Origin: Rubripirellula amarantea
GTDB taxonomy: Bacteria > Planctomycetota > Planctomycetia > Pirellulales > Pirellulaceae
Reading direction: 5' to 3'
DNA: 64,000 nt
Assembly: GCF_007859865.1 (NCBI RefSeq)
Contig: NZ_SJPI01000002.1
Coordinates: 1,694,721-1,758,720 of the forward strand
Position numbers and translations under genes: made by a program. Within the stretch, counting starts at the first letter, position 1; each line of letters starts with the position of its first letter. Shown here in pieces: positions 9,343 through 18,191 of the stretch. Under the pieces are notes generated by a model. It was not told the DNA's origin. It ran no database searches and saw nothing but the letters and a program-made list of their open reading frames with translations.

Positions 9343-9360
9343 CCGGGTTTTAAAACCCGG
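9343..9360. repeat. 18-bp perfect palindrome, copy 2
   Basis: CCGGGTTTTAAAACCCGG, identical to the core of the palindrome at 8853-8874 and about 490 bp from it. Flanking bases differ (GTT before, CTGC after), so the shared unit is the palindrome itself. Confidence 0.8.
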
Positions 9361-9499
9361 CTGCCGCAAAGGCGATCCACTAACTTCCAACTCGCCACTC
9401 CACAAACCTGGTGAAAAACTTCCCTCCAACTCAACCTCTCCACACACTTGCCGAATCCACCGGCTTACCGTCGTACCTTCCCCCTTCGCCCTGGCCTTC

Positions 9500-9946
9500 T
9501 CACAGAGGCGCAGACGCAACGACATAGCGTTCGGCTACCGCAATCACCTCTTTTCTGGCCAAGAGCTTATCGAGCGTTGCAGAGCCTGCCGCAGAGAAGT
9601 TGTCGGGAACTTCTTGCAACAACATTTTCGACGGTTTTCTGATTACGCACTCTCTCGTCGGTTGCCGAATGCATACAAGCGCACAACGGTAGGCATCCGT
9701 CATCGCTAACTGACCGTGGAACTCTTTCGGAACCTCCTTTTGCATTAACTCCCGAAGGTCGTTCTCAGGAAGACACGGTCGTGAATGGAGACTCGTATTA
9801 GCCAAGCTATGCGTGTCAGCTCTGCGGAAACAAATGCGACCTACCGAAGCACATACTTCAAACATCCCGTTGCCAACGAATATATGGACAACGTCGCAAG
9901 GTACATCGCCGGTTAACTGCTCTCGCCACCGACTATTGCCAGCCAA
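9500..9946 (-). CDS. Doubtful hypothetical protein
   Basis: An open frame of 148 codons in the otherwise gene-poor 8.5-10.0 kb stretch. The part from about residue 58 (CLPENDLRELMQKEVPKEF, later SKMLLQEVPDNFSAAGS) has a normal soluble-protein composition, while the first 50 residues do not look like a native N-terminus. It may be a degraded or partial gene. No family is recognised. Confidence 0.25.
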   Translation of the reverse strand: MAGNSRWREQLTGDVPCDVVHIFVGNGMFEVCASVGRICFRRADTHSLANTSLHSRPCLPENDLRELMQKEVPKEFHGQLAMTDAYRCALVCIRQPTRECVIRKPSKMLLQEVPDNFSAAGSATLDKLLARKEVIAVAERYVVASAPL

Positions 9947-10026
9947 TACTCGTTGGAAGACAAAAAACGCCGGCGTCCCTAATCGGGGCGTCGACGTTTG
10001 TGCAATTCAGGCGTAACGGTTCGTTT

Positions 10027-10359
10027 CTACGATGCCATCGACGAGCAGCTTTCGTGGCATTTACGGCAGCACTTGACACACTTGTCCATGTTGCCGACTT
10101 TCTCGCAACTGTCCGCGCATGCTTTGCAGATTTCTGCGCAGGCTTTGCAGTAGTGGGCGTGGTGATCGCTGTTGCGGCTCATGAAGTCGACGCAGGCTGC
10201 ACAGGCGGCGATGCAGTCGAGCATCAGCTTGACGTGATCTTGGCCGACGTGGTCGCCGCCTTCGGATAGACAGTGGCTGGTAAGCATGTCAGCGCAGGTC
10301 GTTTGGCATTCTTGGCAGTTTTCAATGCACTCTTTCATGGATGCGGTTGCAGTACTCAT
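10027..10359 (-). CDS. csp: Four-helix-bundle copper-storage protein (Csp3-like, DUF326)
   Basis: 110 residues with 18 cysteines in helix-facing CxxxC and CxxC spacing (ECIENCQECQTTC, LDCIAACAACV, CKACAEICKACADSC, CVKCCRKCHESC). This is the signature of the Csp/DUF326 four-helix bundle, whose Cys-lined core binds many Cu(I) ions. There is no signal peptide, so the protein should act in the cytosol as a copper reservoir (Csp3 type). The start at 10359 has a strong AAAGGAG site six bases upstream. It is transcribed divergently from copA with a CsoR-type operator between them, so copper-dependent induction is likely. Confidence 0.92.
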   Translation of the reverse strand: MSTATASMKECIENCQECQTTCADMLTSHCLSEGGDHVGQDHVKLMLDCIAACAACVDFMSRNSDHHAHYCKACAEICKACADSCEKVGNMDKCVKCCRKCHESCSSMAS

Positions 10360-10410
10360 TCGTTTCTCCTTTGAAAATTGTCGATGCGGCCCCGTTGCCG
10401 CTGCCTAAGC

Positions 10411-10429
10411 GGTATGCAACTTGCATACC
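10411..10429. promoter_or_regulatory. Second dyad next to the CsoR-type operator
   Basis: GGTATGCAA-C-TTGCATACC is a perfect inverted repeat with nine-base arms. Its last five bases are shared with the ATACC-N7-GGTAT operator at 10425-10441, so the control region reads GGTA...TACC...GGTA. It may be a second binding site for the same repressor or for another regulator. Confidence 0.45.
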
Positions 10430-10441
10430 ACTACGGGGTAT
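10425..10441. promoter_or_regulatory. CsoR-type operator 1 (csp/copA)
   Basis: ATACC-ACTACGG-GGTAT. This 17-bp C/G-rich dyad has the half-sites and length also found at 13021, 34885 and 37307. It lies between divergent csp and copA, 36 bp before the copA ATG. CsoR/FrmR-family repressors bind such TACC...GGTA sites, and a csoR gene lies 6 kb away. Confidence 0.65.
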
Positions 10442-10476
10442 ATTGGAGAATGACTTTTTGACAGCCTGGAGAAATC

Positions 10477-12924
10477 ATGGACCACGCCAACAAACACGAG
10501 ACTTCATTGCCGGTCGCCGATCCGTCAGTGCAAATCGATCCGGTTTGCGGCATGAAGGTGCCTGCAGACAGTCCCCGTTCGGCGGATTTCGAGGGCAAAC
10601 ACTATGTTTTTTGTAGCGATGGTTGCCTGAAAAAGTTTCAAGATTATCCGGCGGGCGTGCTGGCGAAGCGATCGCAAAAGGAGGCATCGAGCGGTTCGTC
10701 TTTTTGCGGTGGAGAAACGGCGATTCAGATCAGAGAACCCCCGACCGCGTCTTCGTGCTGCGGTGGTCACTCATCGACCAAGGCGAGCGATTCTCCCGCA
10801 GACCCCGAGGCGATCTACACCTGTCCAATGCATCCGGAGATCGAGCAGGTTGGGCCGGGCGATTGCCCGATTTGTGGGATGGACTTGGAGCCGAAGTTCG
10901 TCGCATTGGATGACGAGGGTGAAGATAAACAGTACGCCGACATGAAACTTCGCTTTTGGGTGGGCGTTGCGTTGTCGGTGCCATTGCTCGTGATCGCGAT
11001 GGGGCCGATGGTGGGTTTGCGGGTCGCGGATTGGATGAGTCAAAACGTCTTTGGCTGGTTGCAGTTGGCTCTTGCGACGCCGGTTGTGTTCTGGTGTGGA
11101 TGGCCCTTGTTGGTTCGCGGAGCCAAGTCGTTTCGCACGATGAACTTGAACATGTTCTCGTTGATCGCGGTGGGAACGTTAGCGGCCTATCTGTTCAGCT
11201 TGGTCGTCGTGTTGCTTCCCGGTGTGATCCCAGAGGCGTTCTTCGAGAACGGTGTTCCACCTCTGTACTTTGAAGCGGCAGCAGTGATCATCACGTTGGT
11301 GTTGCTTGGGCAAGTGTTGGAATTGCGAGCACGCCAGCAGACGGGCGGAGCGATTCGCGAACTCATGAAGCTTGCTCCCGATACGGCTCACCGAATCACT
11401 GACGATGGCGAGGAAAATGTCTCGCTCGATGCAGTACACAAGGGCGATCGGCTGCGAGTTCGTCCTGGTGAGAAAGTTCCGGTCGATGGGAAAGTTATTA
11501 GCGGGTCAAGCAGCGTTGACGAGTCGATGTTGACGGGCGAGCCGATGCCGGTGAAGAAGGTGGAAGGTGACGAAATCACGGGCGGGACATTGAACCAGAC
11601 CGGTGCGTTGGTGATGGAAGCCGTCGGTGTTGGCGGCGACACGGTTCTGAACCGCATCGTGCAAATGGTTGCCGACGCTCAGCGAAGTCGCGCTCCGATT
11701 CAGAAACTGGTCGACGTGGTGGCTCGATACTTTGTGCCGGCGGTGATCGTTTGTTCGATTGCGGCGTTCATCGGATGGGCGGTGTTTGGTCCGGAACCGC
11801 AACTGGCTCATGCGTTCGTAGCGGCCGTTGCGGTCTTGATCATCGCTTGCCCGTGTGCGTTAGGGTTGGCAACACCCATGTCGGTGATGGTGGGTGTTGG
11901 CCGCGGTGCAAAGGAAGGCGTGCTGATCAAGAACGCAGAAGTCCTTGAGGTCATGGAGAAGGTCGACACGATCGTCGTCGACAAGACTGGCACACTGACC
12001 CAGGGACGACCGGAAGTGACGGGCGTCGAGACATTTGGTGACTGGAATGAGAACGATGTGTTGACGTTGGCTGCGGCGGTCGAAGCGCAGAGCGAGCACC
12101 CGTTGGCTCAGGCGGTCGTTCGCCGAGCGAAGGCGGATGAGTTGCAGCTTGTGGAGGCAAAAGAATTTGACAGTATCACTGGTGGTGGCGTTCGCGCTCG
12201 CGTCGATGATCATGATGTCTTGATCGGCAAAGCTGACTTGTTGGACGAACAAGGCATCGAGGGCGTCGATGCAGGGCGAGACAAAGCGGGATCGCATCAG
12301 GCCGAGGGTGCGACGGTTGTATTCGTGGCGATCGACAGGAAGTTGGCGGCCATTCTCGCGATCACTGACCCAATCAAGGAGAGCACTCCAGCAGCGCTAA
12401 AGACATTGCATGAACTGGGATTGAAAGTCGTGATGTTGACCGGTGATGCCGAACCGACTGCCAAAGCCGTCGCATCGAAACTGGGGATCGACGAGTTTCA
12501 TGCAGGCGTTTCTCCCGAGGAAAAGCATGACTTCGTTCGTAAGTTGAAGAAGGAAGGCAAGACGGTTGCGATGTGTGGCGATGGGATCAACGACGCTCCG
12601 GCACTCGCCGAAGCGAACGTTGGCATCGCCATGGGCACCGGGACAGGCGTTGCGATTGAGTCGGCGGGTGTCACGCTCGTCGGCGGCGATCTGCGTGGTG
12701 TCGCTGCTGCGGCGAACTTGAGTCGCAAAACGATGAGCAACATTCGTCAGAATCTGTTCTTCGCTTTCATTTACAACGCACTGGGAATCCCGGTCGCTGC
12801 TGGGTTGCTGTATCCGATCTTCGGCATATTGCTCAGCCCTATGATTGCAGCGGCAGCGATGAGTTTTAGCAGTGTGTCGGTGATTGCGAATGCGTTGAGA
12901 TTGCGGGCAGCCAAGCTCACATAG
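10477..12924 (+). CDS. copA: Cu(I)-exporting P1B-1-type ATPase with YHS and heavy-metal-binding domains
   Basis: 815 residues. The N-terminus holds a YHS domain ([10 protein letters not shown] to [13 protein letters not shown], about residues 20-65), a Cys-rich linker (SSCCGGHSS) and a heavy-metal-binding motif ([20 protein letters not shown], about residues 113-135) instead of the usual CxxC ferredoxin-like domains. The ATPase core is complete: TGEPMPV, membrane motif [11 protein letters not shown] near residue 455, DKTGTLTQG near 500, and [12 protein letters not shown] in TM7 and MSFSSVSV in TM8 assign Cu(I) specificity (P1B-1). It pumps Cu+ from the cytosol to the periplasm. The ATG has a GGAG site seven bases upstream, and the operator before it points to CsoR control. 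Confidence 0.93.
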   Translation: MDHANKHETSLPVADPSVQIDPVCGMKVPADSPRSADFEGKHYVFCSDGCLKKFQDYPAGVLAKRSQKEASSGSSFCGGETAIQIREPPTASSCCGGHSSTKASDSPADPEAIYTCPMHPEIEQVGPGDCPICGMDLEPKFVALDDEGEDKQYADMKLRFWVGVALSVPLLVIAMGPMVGLRVADWMSQNVFGWLQLALATPVVFWCGWPLLVRGAKSFRTMNLNMFSLIAVGTLAAYLFSLVVVLLPGVIPEAFFENGVPPLYFEAAAVIITLVLLGQVLELRARQQTGGAIRELMKLAPDTAHRITDDGEENVSLDAVHKGDRLRVRPGEKVPVDGKVISGSSSVDESMLTGEPMPVKKVEGDEITGGTLNQTGALVMEAVGVGGDTVLNRIVQMVADAQRSRAPIQKLVDVVARYFVPAVIVCSIAAFIGWAVFGPEPQLAHAFVAAVAVLIIACPCALGLATPMSVMVGVGRGAKEGVLIKNAEVLEVMEKVDTIVVDKTGTLTQGRPEVTGVETFGDWNENDVLTLAAAVEAQSEHPLAQAVVRRAKADELQLVEAKEFDSITGGGVRARVDDHDVLIGKADLLDEQGIEGVDAGRDKAGSHQAEGATVVFVAIDRKLAAILAITDPIKESTPAALKTLHELGLKVVMLTGDAEPTAKAVASKLGIDEFHAGVSPEEKHDFVRKLKKEGKTVAMCGDGINDAPALAEANVGIAMGTGTGVAIESAGVTLVGGDLRGVAAAANLSRKTMSNIRQNLFFAFIYNALGIPVAAGLLYPIFGILLSPMIAAAAMSFSSVSVIANALRLRAAKLT

Positions 12925-13020
12925 TTCCGATTGGTCGATTTGCGACCAGCGCATAAGCTCGGTAGACCGTACGACTGGACCCCTTTTCCGCAAATGACCT
13001 CCAGAAAGTTCACTGCAAAG

Positions 13021-13037
13021 ATACCCCTCGCAGGTAT
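13021..13037. promoter_or_regulatory. CsoR-type operator 2 (before tolC-like gene)
   Basis: ATACC-CCTCGCA-GGTAT, matching the site before copA. It lies 56 bp before the start of the outer-membrane efflux gene and about 100 bp after the copA stop, so the tolC-MCO-csoR set probably has its own copper-regulated promoter. Confidence 0.65.
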
Positions 13038-13093
13038 CTTGCCGATCTGAAACAAGCCGACATGCCGCTGCTCAGATCAAAGGAGTGATTTCA

Positions 13094-14617
13094 GTGCGAT
13101 CGTTTTTGTTTAAGTCCGGACTGTTAGTCATTGCGACTGCCGGAATGTTTTGTTCCACCGCCACTGCCCAAATGCCTTCGATGGGCAGCACGGCTTCGCC
13201 GATCGGTCGCACATATACACCACCACCGCCAGTGCCATCGGCACCGTACGGACTTGATCAACTCGATCCGACCGGGCCACTGTTCCCCGGTGTTCGTATC
13301 GACGGCAGCGACTTCGGTAGCACGCCAGCTCCCGTTTACGTCGACGGCGAAATGATCTCGGAAGCGTTCCCCATGGAAACAGTGGTCCAAGGGTACCAGC
13401 TAGATGATTTCCTGACGTTGGCGGCTCAGAACAATCCCACGATCCGTCAAGCTCAACTGCAGATTTCAGCACAGACCGCCAAGGCATTGCAGGCCGGTCT
13501 ATATCCCAACCCGACCCTGAACTACATCGGCGAACAGATCGGAGTTGATGTCGAAGGCGACAAGGATTCGCCGGGCGAGTTTCAAGGCATGACGGTGAGT
13601 CAGCGTTTTGTAACCGCCGGCAAGTTGAAACTGAGTCGTGAGAAATACATGCGTCGCGCTCACATTTCCGAGCACCTCGCGATGGCTCAACAGTTCCGCG
13701 TGTGCAATGACGTTCGCATCCATTTCTTCCGAGCGCTAGCAGCTCGCGAAATCGTCGAACTGCGAAAGGAATTGTTGAAGACAGCCGAGGACGGAGCCGT
13801 CACTGCTCGCGAGCTTTACAACCAAGGCCAAGCAACACGGCCACAAGTTCGCAAGTCAAGCATTGCACTGCAACGAGCGAGGCTAGACGTGCTGACGGCC
13901 GAGAACCATTACCGCGAATCTTTCCGGCGGTTGGTGGCGATCGTTGGTGTCGATCTGACTGACGGTATTGTTTCGGGCGACTTGATGCCGCAAGGTGATC
14001 CGCTTTCCTATCAAGAAGCGATGTCGTTGGTGTTGACGGAAAGTCCAGAACTTGCCGCCGCCCGAGCGAAACTGGCAGCGGACCGTGTCACCGTCCGACG
14101 CGAACAAGTTGAGTGGGTGCCGGACATCGTTGCCGAAGGCGGAGCCGGATACAACTTTGAGGCCAAGGAAACAACCGCTGCGGCAGGCGTGTCGATCGAG
14201 TTACCCGTGTTCGATCGCAATCAGGGAACGATTCGCCAAGCTCAACTGGATTACCGGCGTCAACAAGAAGAGATTCGCCGTACCGAGTTGATGCTCGGGC
14301 AGCAGATGGCGAACGTCTATCAGCAATATCTGACGGCACTGCAAATCGCAACGGAATACGATCGGGTGATCATTCCCGAAGCCGAATTGGCATACCAAGA
14401 ATTGCTCGAAAGCTACAAAGCCAACCGAGTTGATTGGCCGACGGTTCTGGACGCACAGATGGATTACTTCGACTCACGCCTGACACGTGTGCAACAACTC
14501 GAACAAGTTCGCACCAACGAAGTGCTCGTGCGAGGATACCTACTGCACGGCGGATTGATGGCAGCACCCGGCCCGACGCCGCCGGGTCACATCGACGCGG
14601 TTGCCAAACCTCGTTAG
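13094..14617 (+). CDS. TolC-family outer-membrane efflux protein (copper cluster)
   Basis: About 507 residues. The GTG at 13094 is chosen because AAAGGAG (13079-13085) stands eight bases upstream; the earlier in-frame GTG at 13085 overlaps that site. A signal peptide follows (MRSFLFKSGLLVIATAGMF then CSTATAQ). The body has the two TolC/OEP repeats: FLTLAAQNNPTIRQAQLQI with ANPTL-like YPNPTLNYIGEQIG, and SYQEAMSLVLTESPELAAA followed by ELPVFDRNQGTIRQAQ. It forms trimeric channels through the outer membrane for RND or other pumps. No RND pump is adjacent, so it may serve the distant Cus set or act with the multicopper oxidase. Confidence 0.88.
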   Translation: MRSFLFKSGLLVIATAGMFCSTATAQMPSMGSTASPIGRTYTPPPPVPSAPYGLDQLDPTGPLFPGVRIDGSDFGSTPAPVYVDGEMISEAFPMETVVQGYQLDDFLTLAAQNNPTIRQAQLQISAQTAKALQAGLYPNPTLNYIGEQIGVDVEGDKDSPGEFQGMTVSQRFVTAGKLKLSREKYMRRAHISEHLAMAQQFRVCNDVRIHFFRALAAREIVELRKELLKTAEDGAVTARELYNQGQATRPQVRKSSIALQRARLDVLTAENHYRESFRRLVAIVGVDLTDGIVSGDLMPQGDPLSYQEAMSLVLTESPELAAARAKLAADRVTVRREQVEWVPDIVAEGGAGYNFEAKETTAAAGVSIELPVFDRNQGTIRQAQLDYRRQQEEIRRTELMLGQQMANVYQQYLTALQIATEYDRVIIPEAELAYQELLESYKANRVDWPTVLDAQMDYFDSRLTRVQQLEQVRTNEVLVRGYLLHGGLMAAPGPTPPGHIDAVAKPR

Positions 14618-14671
14618 CCCAAGTCATCGCCATTCAACATCCATCACACACTCAATTGCAACTACATCACC

Positions 14672-16186
14672 ATGACCAGTCCAGAAGATCGCCGGAAGTT
14701 TCTCAAAGCAGGCTCCATCGCCGCGGCCACCGGTTTCGTCGGAAACTTGCTTGGCCGAAATGCGTCAGCTCAACAGCCCATGAACCATCAGGAAATGAAT
14801 CACGGTTCGGCGATGCCCGCTCCAATCGGCAACGCATCGGCTGAACCAAACATCCCGGACTCATCGAACGTGCAAACCGAGTACGACGGTTTCTCGCGGT
14901 TCAAGCCCAGTCGCGGGCTTGATCCAGACTCGGACTATTACATCGGCAAGCTGGTTCCAGGGTTTCGCAACGCCGAGGATGGCCCGGCACCGTTCGAGGC
15001 TCCCGACATTCCGAAGCTGCCTTACAAAATTGATGGCGGCGTGAAGGTGTTTGAACTTGTGCCGATGGCGGTTCAGCAAGAGTTTCATCCTGGCGTGAAA
15101 ATGAACGTCTACGGCTACAACGGCAGCATGCCTGGCCCGACGATCGAAGTCACGCAAGGCGATCGTGTTCGCATCATCGTGACCAATGAATTGCCGGAAG
15201 ATACGTTCGTGCATTGGCACGGTTTTGAGCTGCCCGTTCAGTATGACGGAGCCGCGACGCTGACACAGAACCCCATCAAGCCTGGAAAGACGAAAGTATT
15301 TGAGTTCGACATCCATGAAGAAGGCACGTTCTTCTATCACTCGCATGTTGCGATGCAAGAAGCGTTTGGACAAGTCGGATGGTTTATCGTCCATCCCAAG
15401 AAAGTCTTCGACCCACCAGTGGATCGCGATTTCGGATTGCTGTTTCAGAACTTTCATATTCCGCCGACGCACACGATCAGCGATTCGTGGTCGATGGACT
15501 GGAATTGGCACACGATCAACGGCAAGAGTGGCCCCTACACGACTCCGCTGGTATGCAAACATGGCGAGCGCGTTCGTGTGCGACTGTTGAACTTTGCCCC
15601 AATGCAACACCATCCGATTCACCTGCATGGGCACACGTTTTGGGTGACCGGTCACGAAGGGGCTCGCATACCCAAGAGTGCCTGGGTTCCACGCAACAAC
15701 GAATTGGTCGGTGTCGCTCAGGCTTCAAGCTTCGAGTTCATCGCCAACAACCCCGGCGATTGGATTTTCCATTGTCACATGATTCATCACATGATGAACC
15801 ATATGGTCAAACAAGTGGGACCGCGAATGCGCGATGACGCTTCGGTCGATCAGTACCTCGCGAATCTCAGTAGCCGTCCGCAGGTCGACGCTTCACGAAG
15901 CGACAAATTCGCGACGCCTGGCTACCCACAGAAGATGCAGGGCATGGAGATGTCCGAGGAATTTATGAAAGCGATTTGGAGTCGAAAAGAAGTCCGCGGA
16001 ATGCGAGCGAATTACGCGATGTCGGTCAAGGGATTGATGACCGTGCTGCGAGTTCTGCCAGACGACCTGTATGAGTTGGTAATGAACAGCGACCGGCCAG
16101 TTGAAAAAGGTGCGGTATTTGCTGAAATCGTTCGTCGTTTCGGTGACCCTGGTAAATACGAAGCTGCGCCCAAGATGATGATGTGA
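14672..16186 (+). CDS. Tat-exported multicopper oxidase
   Basis: 504 residues. The N-terminus is Tat-like (RRKFLKAGSIAAATGFVG), followed by a Met/His stretch (QQPMNHQEMNHGSAM). All four copper-ligand motifs of multicopper oxidases are present: HWHGFELP, FYHSHVAMQEA, HHPIHLHGHTF and HCHMIHHMMNHM, the last with the type-1 Cys and an axial Met. Such enzymes oxidise Cu(I) to the less toxic Cu(II) in the periplasm. The gene follows the TolC gene by 54 bp and precedes csoR by 77 bp, so it is probably in one transcript with them. The C-terminal 100 residues (after the fourth copper motif) are an unassigned helical tail. Confidence 0.92.
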   Translation: MTSPEDRRKFLKAGSIAAATGFVGNLLGRNASAQQPMNHQEMNHGSAMPAPIGNASAEPNIPDSSNVQTEYDGFSRFKPSRGLDPDSDYYIGKLVPGFRNAEDGPAPFEAPDIPKLPYKIDGGVKVFELVPMAVQQEFHPGVKMNVYGYNGSMPGPTIEVTQGDRVRIIVTNELPEDTFVHWHGFELPVQYDGAATLTQNPIKPGKTKVFEFDIHEEGTFFYHSHVAMQEAFGQVGWFIVHPKKVFDPPVDRDFGLLFQNFHIPPTHTISDSWSMDWNWHTINGKSGPYTTPLVCKHGERVRVRLLNFAPMQHHPIHLHGHTFWVTGHEGARIPKSAWVPRNNELVGVAQASSFEFIANNPGDWIFHCHMIHHMMNHMVKQVGPRMRDDASVDQYLANLSSRPQVDASRSDKFATPGYPQKMQGMEMSEEFMKAIWSRKEVRGMRANYAMSVKGLMTVLRVLPDDLYELVMNSDRPVEKGAVFAEIVRRFGDPGKYEAAPKMMM

Positions 16187-16263
16187 AGCGGACTAACCGC
16201 GGAGCCGTTTAGAGGGTAAAATCGGGTACTCCGCGAAACCAACCTGACTAAAAGTCTCCACGA

Positions 16264-16542
16264 ATGCTCTCAGACGACGAGAAAAAGAAGCTCAACAACC
16301 GACTTCGACGTGTCATCGGACAAGTCGAAGCGGTTGGTCGTATGATCGAGGATGAGGAATACTGCGTCGATATCTTGATGCAATTGTCCGCCGCGACGGG
16401 AGCACTCAACAAAGTCGGCCAAATTGTCTTGGAGCAGCACATCCGCACCTGCGTCAGCGAGGCGATCAAGAGCGGCAGTGCCAAAGACCGTGACGAGAAG
16501 ATCGAAGAGCTGATGACGGTCTTTCGGAAGTACGGCGAGTGA
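16264..16542 (+). CDS. csoR: CsoR-family copper-sensing repressor
   Basis: 92 residues, all-helical CsoR/FrmR (DUF156) fold: RLRRVIGQVEAVGRMIEDEE. The copper ligands of CsoR are in place: Cys34 (EYCVDIL), His59 and Cys63 (EQHIRTC), with the same 25- and 4-residue spacing as the mycobacterial CsoR trio. In the absence of Cu(I) it should bind operators; copper releases it. Four ATACC-N7-GGTA dyads in this window are the likely targets. No such dyad precedes csoR itself, only a CGCGGAG/CTCCGCG inverted repeat at 16198-16235, so it is probably expressed from the tolC promoter with the multicopper oxidase. Confidence 0.93.
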   Translation: MLSDDEKKKLNNRLRRVIGQVEAVGRMIEDEEYCVDILMQLSAATGALNKVGQIVLEQHIRTCVSEAIKSGSAKDRDEKIEELMTVFRKYGE

Positions 16543-16554
16543 AAAATTAGCGTG

Positions 16555-17586
16555 ATGAATTGGTTCTTGACTACTGGCGGGTTTCTGATGACCTGCCTTG
16601 GCGTCTGGGAAACCTTCATGGCAGTTCTGCATCCTCGTGCAACGGTTGGCCCAATCACGAAAGGCATCAATCGTGGCTTTCACTTTTTAGTCCGAACGCG
16701 AATGTTCGCTCATCCGCGAGTTTTGGTTTACTGCGGACCGGCGTTGATCGTGACGCAAGTGTTGTGTTGGGCGACGTTGCTGTTGATTGGCATCAGCCTG
16801 GTCGTGTGGCCTCAACTCGGCACGGGCATTACGGCTACCGGATCGACACCGACGGATACTGGTTTTGCGAGCGCGGTGTACTACGCTGGCTTCACGATCA
16901 CCACATTGGGTGTGGGCGACTTGGTGCCGCGAACGCCAGCGATGCAGTTCTTGACAATCACTGCTGCTGGCTTGGGGTTCAGCTTCTTTACGCTCGTTCT
17001 CGCCTATGTCATTTCGGTCTATTCAACCCTGGCCCGTCGCAACCAGTTTGCCAACGAAATTGAGTATCGCACCGGACGAACGGGCGACAGCCTTGGCTAT
17101 TTGCGAGCGTATCTGACCGAGAGCGATCCTTCGTTGGTCAACCAAGACCTATACACGATGTCGTCGAACATGGCGGACTTGTTGGAGTCGCATCATTTCT
17201 ATCCGGTCCTGCATTACTTTCGATTCAGCGAACCGCGGTATGCGATGAGCCGAATGCTGCGATTCTGTTTGGAGGTTTCTTCAATGATGCGAGCTGCGCG
17301 GCAGGTCGATACTGCCAAGCCCGCCGCCAGTGCCGAGGCTGTCGATCGGCTTTGGCACGCTAGCATGCAGATGCTGGAGGAGACCAAACGGCATTTCGTG
17401 ATCTGTCACTCGACGCATGACGTTCCCGACCCACGGTTGGCGATCGAGATTTCGCGGTCAATCGGCGACTCTGACGACTTATTGGACAAGCTAAAAGCCG
17501 CCTTTGTCGATCAGCAATCCGAGTGGCTTCACGACCTGAACGCGCTTGCCGTTTGCACCAGAAGCGAACCCCTAAAAGAATCCTGA
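16555..17586 (+). CDS. Two-TM/pore potassium-channel-like protein
   Basis: 343 residues, start ATG at 16555 preceded directly by a GTG that could also serve. Three hydrophobic segments frame a pore loop, YYAGFTITTLGVGDLVPRTP, with TLGVGD in place of the K+ channel TVGYGD filter. A long cytosolic C-terminal domain (about residues 160-343) has no recognised RCK motif. This matches the bacterial two-pore-type ion-channel family. It starts 12 bp after csoR, so it is likely part of the copper operon. A role in restoring membrane potential under metal stress is a guess. Confidence 0.75.
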   Translation: MNWFLTTGGFLMTCLGVWETFMAVLHPRATVGPITKGINRGFHFLVRTRMFAHPRVLVYCGPALIVTQVLCWATLLLIGISLVVWPQLGTGITATGSTPTDTGFASAVYYAGFTITTLGVGDLVPRTPAMQFLTITAAGLGFSFFTLVLAYVISVYSTLARRNQFANEIEYRTGRTGDSLGYLRAYLTESDPSLVNQDLYTMSSNMADLLESHHFYPVLHYFRFSEPRYAMSRMLRFCLEVSSMMRAARQVDTAKPAASAEAVDRLWHASMQMLEETKRHFVICHSTHDVPDPRLAIEISRSIGDSDDLLDKLKAAFVDQQSEWLHDLNALAVCTRSEPLKES

Positions 17587-17694
17587 AATCTTTTCGCGAA
17601 GTCGTGAAGAAACGTCGGGGCCGTGCATCCAAAGAGCATCAAAGAAGAGATTCCCTCAGTGCGAGTCCTTTAAAAGCTCTTGGAACTGTCCGCC

Positions 17695-18075
17695 ATGAAC
17701 CGTCGTCACACCAACCCTGCCACTCGATTGTTTGCTGCTTTTGCAGTAATCGCGGTGCTGTTGGCGTCCTCGCCGGCCGCTCGGGCAGGATCACACGACG
17801 CGAAGCCTTGCCCTCATGCGTGCTGCCAATCGCAGCCGGTCGGGCACAGTTGCTGTGACGGCGAAACGTCGAACGAATGCCCTGCGATGGCTTCGTGTGA
17901 GACCAAAGTCTGGTTGCCGCCGCGAACTTCTGGCGACGATCCGTCGCCTCGCGGCTTGGAACGCAGCGACTTCTTGCGGATCAGTTGGAAGACCGAATCG
18001 GTCGCCTTTGGTCGACCGGATTCTTTTGTCCGTCCCAACTCTCTGATTGATTGGCACGTTCGTCTTCAGATTTAG
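17695..18075 (+). CDS. Small exported Cys-rich protein
   Basis: 126 residues from the ATG at 17695; an in-frame TTG at 17680 is less likely. The signal peptide is clear (FAAFAVIAVLLASSPAARAG). The mature N-terminus has a dense Cys/His cluster (CPHACCQSQPVGHSCCD and NECPAMASC), followed by a neutral tail ending WHVRLQI. The layout, signal peptide then Cys cluster then a short Trp/Arg tail, is shared with the exported proteins at 34312-34866 and 51692-52234, each of which heads a metal-efflux set. No known family is recognised. A periplasmic metal-binding role is inferred. Confidence 0.6.
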   Translation: MNRRHTNPATRLFAAFAVIAVLLASSPAARAGSHDAKPCPHACCQSQPVGHSCCDGETSNECPAMASCETKVWLPPRTSGDDPSPRGLERSDFLRISWKTESVAFGRPDSFVRPNSLIDWHVRLQI

Positions 18076-18191
18076 CGGTTGGCTCTGCTTCGACCTGCGA
18101 AGCCAGACCCAATTCAAAAAACGAAGATGTTTCTGTTTCCCAATCGGTGCATGTCGATGTCGGCTGCGCCATCAATCCTGGAGTTTCCAAA

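Larger units (their letters stand above)
8512..10026. other. Long mostly non-coding, G-poor stretch
   Basis: About 1.5 kb with no convincing gene. Between about 9040 and 9300 the plus strand is nearly free of G and rich in C, A and T (runs such as CCACCTCCTATCCACC), a strand bias unlike the neighbours. Two copies of the palindrome CCGGGTTTTAAAACCCGG sit at 8855-8872 and 9343-9360. A minus-strand frame at 9500-9946 is the only one with protein-like composition (listed separately). Confidence 0.5.

Noticed and set aside
9131-9709. Open frame of 192 codons on the plus strand in the G-poor stretch
   Set aside because: Its Thr/Ser/Pro/His content simply reflects the base composition of the strand; no fold-like pattern is visible.
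9962-9998. Terminator after the csp gene
   Set aside because: A T-run exists on the minus strand (after GCCGGCG), but the stem is short and interrupted, so I could not support it.
14861-15655. Long frame antisense to the multicopper oxidase gene
   Set aside because: It is the complement of a well-supported gene, and its residues (many Arg, His, Val) are typical of antisense frames in GC-rich codons.
16198-16235. CGCGGAG/CTCCGCG repeat before csoR as a fifth CsoR operator
   Set aside because: The half-sites and spacing do not match ATACC-N7-GGTAT; it may be an mRNA hairpin between the two genes.
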